Shown here: positions 7,211 through 12,243 of the stretch, piece after piece | How the letters are laid out: every line of letters starts with the position of its first letter | Position numbering within the stretch: position 1 is the stretch's first letter | Source of the DNA: Proteobacteria bacterium UBA6522 | GTDB taxonomy: Bacteria; Pseudomonadota; Gammaproteobacteria; Steroidobacterales; Rariloculaceae | Direction of reading: 5' to 3' | Assembly (NCBI GenBank): GCA_002434915.1 | Contig: DJLG01000133.1 | Location: forward strand, 1 to 12,243 | DNA: 12,243 bases | The notes under the pieces: generated by a model | What the model saw: only the letters and a program-made list of their open reading frames with translations | What the model was told of the DNA's origin: nothing | Database searches by the model: none | Program-made: the position numbers and the translations under genes

Positions 7211-8521
7211 TTATTCAACTATTGCTTGATAGACGGTGTTTACAAATCTATCTCGGAGGCGTTCTGGATCTCTTGGAATTCGTTGAGACATAAAAATTCC
7301 AATCAACTCTTCATTAGGGTCTATAAAAAATCTTGTGTTGAATATTCCACCCCAGTAATAGGTTCCAGGAGATTTTGAGTCACCTGTCATGCTTGCATTC
7401 TCAACAATTGCAAAACCTAATCCGAATTTAATGCCGGGCTCAACGTTGAGAGAACCAATATTATTCCGGGTCATCATTTCAACTGTTTTTGGGCTTAGTA
7501 GCCGAATTCCATTGAGTTCGCCGCCATTTAAAAACATCTGTAGAAGTTGCAGGTAGTCATATGTTGTTGAAACTAGGCCGGCACCACCTGAGTAATAACT
7601 TTGTTGTTCGTTATATTGGTATGTGGGAGAGAACGAGGCATAGCCCTCCTCTACAGGTTCTGTTACCTCACGAATAATACCGCCTTCTCCTGGAGAGTAG
7701 AGCGCTGCAAGACGTTCAAGTTTATGGCTTGGAAGATAGAAGTGGGTATCAGTCATTCCTAAAGGTTTGAAAATACGGCTATCAAAGAAGTCAGCAAGAG
7801 ACATTCCAGAAACCACCTCTACCAAATGACCTAGCACGTCAATTGAAAGTCCATAAGCAAATTCTGAGCCTGGTTCAAAAAGTAGTGGTAATTCGCCTAA
7901 CTTGTTGCTCAGATCGGCTATTGTGCCATCAGTTTCTGAAAGTCCATCAGAGATTCCTGCATCGCTATATATCTGGGAAAGGCGTGCTCGTCGATCAGTG
8001 TTACTAATGAATTTATAACTGATACCAGAGGTATGCGTAAGTAACTGCTGAATTGTGATTTCTGTTGTGCTCTTAGAAAAACCGGCCTCTTCAGAAAGAA
8101 TGTGAGGATTTTCAAACTCAGGAATAAAAAGAGACACAGGATCAGTGAGAAAAAAGTGTCCTTCCTCATAAAGCATCATAATAGCCAAGCTTGTAATAGG
8201 TTTAGTCATAGATGCAATACGAAAAAGATTATCTTCCCTCATGGGGTTTTCTTCGGCAATGTTAGCCATCCCGTAAGATTCCATGAATGCAATTTGACCA
8301 TGGCGGGCAACTAATGCCACTGCACCGGCTATTGTTTGTTTTTCTATTGCGCCTTTAATTAGATTATCTACCTGTTCTAAGCGAATAGTAGAAAGGCCTA
8401 GATTTTCTGGGCTTTCAATTTGAAAGTCTTGAGCAAGAAGGTTGTTAGAGGAAAAAAGATACCCTATACAAAGACCCAGCACCGCTATAATTCGCACAGT
8501 AACCGCGTGATGAATAGACAT
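7211..8521 (-). CDS. Exported EstB-like serine hydrolase (beta-lactamase/transpeptidase fold)
   Basis: A 436-residue serine hydrolase of the class C beta-lactamase/DD-peptidase superfamily. The signal peptide covers about residues 8-30 (ends LLAQ). The catalytic SxxK box is Ser104-Met-Thr-Lys107 in RIASMTKPI. The second box is Tyr223-Gly-Leu in FAYGLSIDVLG, where AmpC-type enzymes have Tyr-x-Asn; Tyr without the Asn is usual for EstB-like esterases. The third box near 390-392 is Trp-Gly-Gly instead of Lys-Thr-Gly, again the esterase-like form. HTSGI (163-167) is a further family hallmark. A periplasmic esterase or peptidase is more likely than an antibiotic-resistance enzyme. AAGGGGA lies about seven bases before the ATG. 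The gene follows the acetyltransferase gene by 21 bp and is probably cotranscribed with it. Confidence 0.88.
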   Translation of the reverse strand: MSIHHAVTVRIIAVLGLCIGYLFSSNNLLAQDFQIESPENLGLSTIRLEQVDNLIKGAIEKQTIAGAVALVARHGQIAFMESYGMANIAEENPMREDNLFRIASMTKPITSLAIMMLYEEGHFFLTDPVSLFIPEFENPHILSEEAGFSKSTTEITIQQLLTHTSGISYKFISNTDRRARLSQIYSDAGISDGLSETDGTIADLSNKLGELPLLFEPGSEFAYGLSIDVLGHLVEVVSGMSLADFFDSRIFKPLGMTDTHFYLPSHKLERLAALYSPGEGGIIREVTEPVEEGYASFSPTYQYNEQQSYYSGGAGLVSTTYDYLQLLQMFLNGGELNGIRLLSPKTVEMMTRNNIGSLNVEPGIKFGLGFAIVENASMTGDSKSPGTYYWGGIFNTRFFIDPNEELIGIFMSQRIPRDPERLRDRFVNTVYQAIVE

Positions 8522-8542
8522 TAATTTCCCCTTGTTTTTTTG

Positions 8543-9052
8543 CTAATCATTAAGTTTAGCTAAGCTTTCCTGACTCAGTCTGTAAACTGTCCATTCATCC
8601 ATGGCTTGAGCACCTAGTTTCTTATAAAAACCAATTGCTGGTTCATTCCAGTTAAGGACAGACCACTCTAGACGGCCGCAGTTACGATTTTGAGCTATTT
8701 GAGCTACCTTCAGAAATAATGCTTTGCCAAAACCCTTTCCACGCATTTCTGGTTTTACATAGAGGTCCTCTAGGTAAAGTCCTGGCATACCCAGAAAGGT
8801 TGAGAATGTATGAAAAAATAGGGCGAACCCTACAGCCTTCATATCATATTCAGCTATTAGAACTTCCGCATAGGGGCGATCACCAAAAAGGTACTCACCT
8901 AAAGATTGTTCGTTAGCTACCACCTCATCACTTAGTTTTTCGTACTCAGCAAGACTCTTGATAAAGCCCATGATAGTTTTGACATCCTTTTTTTGAGCCA
9001 AGCGTATAGATGCTATAGGTTTTGAATTATCTATTTCTGATGTCAGAGTCAT
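8543..9052 (-). CDS. GNAT N-acetyltransferase, diamine acetyltransferase (SAT1)-like
   Basis: A 169-residue cytoplasmic GNAT-fold enzyme that transfers acetyl from acetyl-CoA to an amine. The fold begins at about Ile15 (SIRLAQKKDV). Motif A is complete: LYLEDLYVKPEMRGKGFGKAL (92-112), with the pyrophosphate-binding loop Arg104-Gly-Lys-Gly-Phe-Gly109. Motif B is WSVLNWNEPAIGFYKKLGA (130-148), with Tyr143 placed like the catalytic Tyr of GNATs. EWSVLxWN and the closing DEWTVYRL are typical of spermidine/spermine- and thialysine-acetyltransferase relatives, so a polyamine or lysine-analogue substrate is a fair guess, not proven. The ribosome-binding site is weak. A perfect TATAAT (9097-9102 on this strand) stands upstream. 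First gene of a probable two-gene operon with the EstB-like hydrolase. Confidence 0.9.
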   Translation of the reverse strand: MTLTSEIDNSKPIASIRLAQKKDVKTIMGFIKSLAEYEKLSDEVVANEQSLGEYLFGDRPYAEVLIAEYDMKAVGFALFFHTFSTFLGMPGLYLEDLYVKPEMRGKGFGKALFLKVAQIAQNRNCGRLEWSVLNWNEPAIGFYKKLGAQAMDEWTVYRLSQESLAKLND

Positions 9053-9096
9053 GTTGTTTAAATCATCTTTCTGGTGTATTTGGTCTGTGGCTATAG

Positions 9097-9102
9097 ATTA
9101 TA
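9097..9102 (-). promoter_or_regulatory. Consensus -10 box for the acetyltransferase operon
   Basis: On the minus strand these bases read TATAAT, 44 bases before the acetyltransferase ATG. The -35 region is weak (nothing close to TTGACA at 16-19 bases) and falls within the dyad at 9118-9133, so the promoter may depend on or be blocked by a protein bound there. Confidence 0.4.
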
Positions 9103-9117
9103 GAACTTGATTTCTTT

Positions 9118-9133
9118 ACTTAGCGAACTAAGT
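9118..9133. promoter_or_regulatory. Perfect dyad in divergent promoter region, operator-like
   Basis: ACTTAG-CGAA-CTAAGT is a perfect 6-bp inverted repeat with a 4-base centre. It lies between the divergent acetyltransferase and pterin dehydratase genes and covers the -35 zone of the acetyltransferase promoter. It could be an operator or a small hairpin in a transcript reading toward the dehydratase gene. No regulator is assigned. Confidence 0.35.
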
Positions 9134-9200
9134 TATTGACTTGATTTTTTATAGTAGTCACTGTGGTTAGTAATAATATATTTTTAATTTAGGTATAGGC

Positions 9201-9494
9201 ATGAGTAATCTAGAAAAATTAAGTATGAATAAAGTTGAGGAAAGTCTTAATCATATTGAAGAGTGGACGCTTAAAGACGAAAAGCTTTTTAGAGAATTTA
9301 AATTCCAAACCTTTATTCAGGCATTCGGTTTTATGTCTAGTGTGGCAATTCTTGCGGAGCAACAAAATCATCACCCTGAATGGTCTAATGTGTACAACAA
9401 AGTTCGCATATATTTGACTACTCATGAAGCTGGAGGAATCACTGAGAAGGATTTTTCACTCGCCGAAGCTATTGATAAAACCTACAGGGCTTAA
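9201..9494 (+). CDS. Pterin-4a-carbinolamine dehydratase
   Basis: A 97-residue protein of the usual length for the PCD/PhhB family. The enzyme dehydrates 4a-hydroxytetrahydrobiopterin-type cofactors formed by aromatic amino acid hydroxylases, returning the quinonoid pterin for reduction. The hallmark is the HHPEW box, here QNHHPEWSNVYNKVRIYLTTH (55-75), which includes the catalytic histidines, followed by the family ending GGITEKDFSLAEAID (78-92). The N-terminal W-x-L segment (EEWTL) and the FxFQTFIQAFGFM helix also fit. The ATG is preceded by a modest AGG seven bases upstream. No phenylalanine hydroxylase gene is in the window, so the protein may serve a distant phhA or have another pterin role. 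It is transcribed divergently from the acetyltransferase. Confidence 0.93.
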   Translation: MSNLEKLSMNKVEESLNHIEEWTLKDEKLFREFKFQTFIQAFGFMSSVAILAEQQNHHPEWSNVYNKVRIYLTTHEAGGITEKDFSLAEAIDKTYRA

Positions 9495-9654
9495 TAAAAA
9501 TCTTATATGCAGATAGCTCCTCTATGTTACAGCTGAGGCGGATTCTCGAAAAAAAGTTTAATGATGATGAATTATGTATCATCTCCTGAGATGTTCAGAA
9601 TTGACGATTATTTGTTCAGATAGTGCTTAATAAGATTTAGTTATTATAAAGAGC

Positions 9655-9697
9655 CTCGCCTAAAGAGATGAATTATGCTCGGCGAGACGATTTTTTT
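9655..9697 (+). terminator. Probable rho-independent terminator
   Basis: CTCGCC (9655-9660) pairs with GGCGAG (9681-9686). Inside it GAG (9665-9667) can pair with CTC (9678-9680) across a four-base bulge. Seven T residues follow at 9691-9697, four bases after the stem. It would end transcription from the pterin dehydratase gene and insulate cysB. It sits about 160 bases beyond the dehydratase stop, so the transcript would have a long 3' end. Confidence 0.5.
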
Positions 9698-9784
9698 ATA
9701 ACTACTTTATTTTTAAATATTTTTTCTTTTTCTCTAAAAACAAAGAAAGTTTTAATCTACTCTTTTTCCTGAGTTTTTTATGGG

Positions 9785-9815
9785 TTGACAGGCCTATGTA
9801 ACCAATGGTTATATG
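9785..9815 (+). promoter_or_regulatory. Probable cysB promoter overlapped by a LysR-type dyad
   Basis: A perfect TTGACA lies at 9785-9790. The best -10 match is TATATG at 9810-9815, with a long 19-base spacer. Within this, TAACC-AAT-GGTTA (9799-9811) is a 5-bp inverted repeat that fits the T-N11-A form of LysR-family sites. It overlaps the spacer and -10, a position suited to negative autoregulation by the gene product, as known for enteric CysB. The cysB GTG follows 64 bases downstream. Confidence 0.45.
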
Positions 9816-9879
9816 CTCTTTTTAGCGGTGAAAAAAACCTTTTTCCTCGTAAATTCAAAGAGCTAGGGAGATCGAGCGG

Positions 9880-10887
9880 GTGACCTTAAAGCAACTCAGG
9901 TATTTGATCGGTATAGTCGATAGCGGACTGAATATTACCGCTGCTGCTGAACGTCTTTATACCAGTCAGCCGGGGATAAGTAAGCAGCTTAAGCAGTTAG
10001 AAGCAGAACTGGGTATGCAACTCTTTGCCCGTAAAGGCAAGAGTCTTGCTGGTATTACCCCCGCTGGAAGCGAAGTTATAGAACGTGCTCGAAAAATCTT
10101 GCGTGAGGTAGATAATATATCCAGCCTTGCGAGTAATTTAGCAGTTGAGCAGGAAGGTACGCTCTCTATTGCAACTACCCATACCCAAGCACGTTATGTT
10201 CTCCCTGAAGTTATTAAAGCTTTTCGGGAACGTTATCCAAAGGTAGACCTTGAGTTACACCAGGGAACCTCAGAGCAGATTGCTGAGTTAGTAGCAAACC
10301 AACAGGTAGATTTTGCAATTGCTAGTGGTTCTCAACAACTTTTTGCGCGACTTACTTTATTGCCAATCTATCATTGGCATCGAATAGTTGTAGTTCCCAA
10401 GAATCATCCGTTGGCTCGAGAAACAAGACCTTTGACATTGCATAAACTAGCTACTTATCCACTAGTTACCTATGTTTTTAGTGTCACTGGTGAGTCCTCT
10501 TTTAAACGGGCATTTAGTGATCAGAATCTAGACCCTAGGGTTGTTTTTACGGCTCGAGATGCTGACATTATCAAGACCTACTTGCGTATGGATATGGGTG
10601 TTGGGGTTCTTGCATCGATGGCTTACGAAAACAAAGATCATGAAGATTTGAAGGCGCTTGATGCAAAAGGACTATTTCCACAAGTAACCACTTGGCTTGG
10701 TTTCCCAAGAGACCGAGTATTACGGGGGTATATGATGGATTTTATTAAGTTATTCGCTCCGCATTACTCAGAGCATATGATTCGTGATGCTGCCGCTTTA
10801 GAAACCCAAGAGCTTGTAGACAGCTTTGTGTCAGGGTTGTCACTACCAGTAAAGTCCGAGAGAGAGGACGATACCGTTGTAAATTAG
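9880..10887 (+). CDS. cysB: LysR-family regulator CysB
   Basis: A 335-residue transcription factor, close in length and sequence to enteric CysB (about 324). CysB activates sulfate uptake and cysteine synthesis genes when its inducer N-acetylserine signals sulfur shortage. The N-terminal winged helix-turn-helix (about 1-60) has ITAAAERLYTSQPGISKQLK (19-38), nearly identical to CysB. The effector domain keeps TTHTQARYVLP (99-109), whose Thr100, Thr102 and Gln103 correspond to sulfate/inducer-contacting residues of Klebsiella CysB. Other matches are YHWHRIVVVP (164-173), YPLVTY (193-198) and FTARDADIIKTYLRM (223-237). The start is GTG, preceded by AGGGAG nine bases upstream. The C-terminus ends in a short charged tail (from about 325) beyond the enteric length. 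It converges on the cupin gene with 32 bp between. A paralogue such as Cbl is possible but less likely. Confidence 0.92.
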   Translation: MTLKQLRYLIGIVDSGLNITAAAERLYTSQPGISKQLKQLEAELGMQLFARKGKSLAGITPAGSEVIERARKILREVDNISSLASNLAVEQEGTLSIATTHTQARYVLPEVIKAFRERYPKVDLELHQGTSEQIAELVANQQVDFAIASGSQQLFARLTLLPIYHWHRIVVVPKNHPLARETRPLTLHKLATYPLVTYVFSVTGESSFKRAFSDQNLDPRVVFTARDADIIKTYLRMDMGVGVLASMAYENKDHEDLKALDAKGLFPQVTTWLGFPRDRVLRGYMMDFIKLFAPHYSEHMIRDAAALETQELVDSFVSGLSLPVKSEREDDTVVN

Positions 10888-10919
10888 AGGGTTTTTGTGG
10901 TGGCAGGGTGCTTTTAGGC

Positions 10920-11354
10920 CTAGTCCTCTAAGTAGACAGATTCAACAGGCCCTATCCCTCTGATTTCAACAATAACCTCCTCATCCTTTGCTCCGTCGTA
11001 ATGTATTCCTCCCGCAGGATGTTTGACATAACTGCCTGCACCTAGAGGCACGGTTTTATCAGGATCTCCATCCGCTGTGAATCCTGTATACCACGTGCCT
11101 GAAATCACTGTGACGTATCGGTCTTGGCTGTGGTAGTGAGGAGTAGTAAAAGAACCTGGGGGAGATTTAACTCTGTAGACGTAGAACCCTTCAGCACTAG
11201 GGGCCCCTTCTAAGAGTACGAAAGATGTTCCATTCTCTCGCACTGTCCACTTCAGATCGTCTGATGTGAGGCGTATAAAACCTTCTTCGATTTCTTGAGC
11301 CATGAGGACAGGCATCAGAAAAATTATTGAAAAAATAGCAAGACACTTTTTCAT
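10920..11354 (-). CDS. Exported single-domain cupin protein
   Basis: A 144-residue protein with a signal peptide (about 1-19, ends LMAQ) and one cupin beta-barrel (about 40-135). Cupin motif 1 is SPPGSFTTPHYHSQDRYVTV (64-83): His73 and His75 are the expected metal ligands, but the usual Glu four or five residues later is Arg79/Tyr80. Motif 2 supplies His118 in HPAGGIHYDG. It therefore has three His ligands and perhaps no acidic one. Similar exported cupins with an HxHxxDRYVTV core are often left unnamed, and I infer no reaction. A very good ribosome-binding site (AAGGAGA) lies before the ATG. It is the second gene after the VOC protein, 59 bp downstream, and probably shares its transcript. 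A role together with the VOC protein on a periplasmic small molecule is plausible. Confidence 0.82.
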   Translation of the reverse strand: MKKCLAIFSIIFLMPVLMAQEIEEGFIRLTSDDLKWTVRENGTSFVLLEGAPSAEGFYVYRVKSPPGSFTTPHYHSQDRYVTVISGTWYTGFTADGDPDKTVPLGAGSYVKHPAGGIHYDGAKDEEVIVEIRGIGPVESVYLED

Positions 11355-11367
11355 CTATGGTTCTCCT

Positions 11368-11407
11368 TACAACTCTTTAGCAAGATTTTTTGTGCTTTTA
11401 CGTTGTA
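11368..11407 (-). promoter_or_regulatory. Inverted repeat between VOC and cupin genes next to the cupin ribosome-binding site
   Basis: TACAAC (11368-11373) and GTTGTA (11402-11407) are complementary, with a 28-base loop. In the minus-strand transcript the second arm ends against the AAGGAGA ribosome-binding site of the cupin gene and shares one base with it. It could tune cupin translation, but a 6-bp stem with so long a loop is weak. Confidence 0.2.
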
Positions 11408-11413
11408 GTCTTT

Positions 11414-12223
11414 TTATTGGGGTAAGGGTTCGGTCATCTCAACATGTAAGCCATCCGGTCCTTTAATAAACATCAAGTCAGCCCCTGGTGGGTTTGGTCT
11501 TTCTAGATAAGGCTCATAACCAGAAGCTGCGAGCGTATCTCGGAACACATCTAGTGAGGGAACAAGGAACCCTATGTGATCCCCTGCACGATATTGACTG
11601 GGTTCACGTTGGTCATCATCAGCGGCCTGTGTAACATGCACCCAAACAGTATCGTATAAAATTGTATGAAAACGTCCTCGACCTCTATCTTGTGAATACT
11701 CTCCCCCGAAGACCTGCAAAAACCAATCGCTCATCGCGTCTGCATCTGATGCAAAGAAATGTACATGGTTTATGCCTGTATACTCTGGATCTTCTAGTAG
11801 CTCAAAGCGTCCTCCCCAAGGGTCTGTGACATGAGCAATTAAAGAAGCAGTGACGCCTTCCTGAGGCTCAGTCCGAATTACACCTCCAAGCTCACGAATA
11901 AGTTCGACGGTGGCTCGTACGTCTGGAACTGATATTCCTATATGGTCAAAAACGCTTTTAGAACCGTCACCCGCCATTCCATCGTTAGGCATGCTGCCAA
12001 CAAATCCATTGTGATACCGAATGCCTGGGCCTGGGCCAATTTCATCAGGTTCCCCGCCAAGTACCTTGTTATACCAGACCGCTGCCGCTTCCTGCTGGCC
12101 GCTCGGAACCCTGAGGTGCGCATGGGTAAAAATACTCTGCGACAGGACAAACTCGGGCAGGAAGGTGAAAAGAGCAATAAACCCTAGTAATTGAACCTGT
12201 AGTTTTCGAATATTATTACTCAT
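11414..12223 (-). CDS. Exported VOC (glyoxalase/dioxygenase-fold) protein, four modules
   Basis: A 269-residue protein with a signal peptide (about 1-29, hydrophobic LLGFIALFTFLPEFVLSQ). The rest is four beta-alpha-beta modules forming two VOC domains: 32-80 with 92-145, and 150-198 with 213-265. Possible ligands in the first pair are His36, His94 (DHIGISVPD) and Glu141 (FELLEDP), with no obvious fourth residue. The second pair has His153 or His155, His196, His216 (DHIGFLVPS) and Glu262 (LHVEMTEP), a seemingly complete metal site. VOC enzymes include glyoxalases, extradiol dioxygenases, epimerases and resistance proteins; nothing here decides among them, and most characterised members are cytoplasmic. 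The ATG has AAGGA upstream (12231-12235). It is the first gene of a likely operon with the exported cupin. The promoter probably lies beyond the window. Confidence 0.85.
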   Translation of the reverse strand: MSNNIRKLQVQLLGFIALFTFLPEFVLSQSIFTHAHLRVPSGQQEAAAVWYNKVLGGEPDEIGPGPGIRYHNGFVGSMPNDGMAGDGSKSVFDHIGISVPDVRATVELIRELGGVIRTEPQEGVTASLIAHVTDPWGGRFELLEDPEYTGINHVHFFASDADAMSDWFLQVFGGEYSQDRGRGRFHTILYDTVWVHVTQAADDDQREPSQYRAGDHIGFLVPSLDVFRDTLAASGYEPYLERPNPPGADLMFIKGPDGLHVEMTEPLPQ

Positions 12224-12243
12224 TGTTTTTTCCTTATAGGCAG

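Larger units (their letters stand above)
9495..9879. other. AT-rich intergenic region
   Basis: No convincing gene lies in this 385-bp gap. It holds a terminator-like hairpin (9655-9697), then about 90 bases very rich in A and T (roughly 9690-9780) that could help promoter opening or act as an UP-like element, and then the probable cysB promoter (9785-9815). The only small plus-strand ORF of note, 9561-9623 (20 codons), lacks a ribosome-binding site. Confidence 0.7.

Noticed and set aside
7196..7378. Plus-strand ORF at the end of the EstB-like gene
   Set aside because: It is antisense to the conserved C-terminus of the hydrolase and has no domain features.
7211..8521. Antibiotic-resistance class C beta-lactamase
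   Set aside because: The Tyr-x-Asn and Lys-Thr-Gly boxes are replaced by esterase-type residues, so beta-lactam hydrolysis is not supported.
9136..9155. TTGACT followed by TATAGT as a promoter for the pterin dehydratase gene
   Set aside because: The spacer is only eight bases, far too short for a sigma-70 promoter.
9561..9623. Small ORF of 20 codons beginning with three ATGs
   Set aside because: It has no ribosome-binding site, is very short and lies in AT-rich intergenic DNA just before the terminator.
11942..12187. Plus-strand ORF opposite the VOC gene
   Set aside because: It mirrors the coding sequence of the conserved VOC protein and has no support of its own.

Overview
The window looks like chromosomal DNA from a Gram-negative bacterium, most likely a gammaproteobacterium. 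The best evidence is a close CysB homologue (9880-10887) that keeps the residues of the gammaproteobacterial sulfate/acetylserine pocket. The base composition is moderately AT-rich. The many modular exported proteins (cadherin-like, thrombospondin-3, YHYH and P domains) recall marine heterotrophs, but that habitat is an inference. I see no tRNA, rRNA, insertion sequence, phage gene or CRISPR array. Eight of the eleven genes start with a signal peptide or lipoprotein signal, so this is mostly an envelope/secretion region.

Left block (1-7136, all + strand). A gene cut by the window edge encodes an exported NTF2/SnoaL-like protein. It is followed by an exported FrsA-type alpha/beta hydrolase, a YHYH-domain lipoprotein, a 1104-residue S8 (subtilisin/kexin-like) protease lipoprotein with a C-terminal P domain, and a small exported protein whose start overlaps or abuts the protease stop. 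The last 65 or so residues of the small protein resemble the propeptide/inhibitor domain that subtilases normally carry in front of their catalytic domain. I cannot find such a domain in the protease itself. The protease and its propeptide may therefore be encoded as two translationally coupled proteins, which is the most interesting observation here.

Middle block (7211-9052, - strand). A SAT1-like GNAT acetyltransferase gene is followed 21 bp later by an exported EstB-like serine hydrolase of the beta-lactamase/transpeptidase fold; the two are probably one operon. Divergent from them is a pterin-4a-carbinolamine dehydratase gene (9201-9494). The shared upstream region holds a perfect 16-bp dyad and a consensus -10 box facing the acetyltransferase gene.

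Right block (9495-12243). A 385-bp AT-rich gap contains a terminator-like hairpin and a likely cysB promoter, with a LysR-type dyad lying on its -10 region. cysB (+ strand) converges on a two-gene - strand operon: an exported VOC/glyoxalase-fold protein upstream and an exported cupin downstream. These two probably act on small molecules in the periplasm, but no substrate can be read from sequence. No sulfur-assimilation structural genes lie beside cysB in this window.
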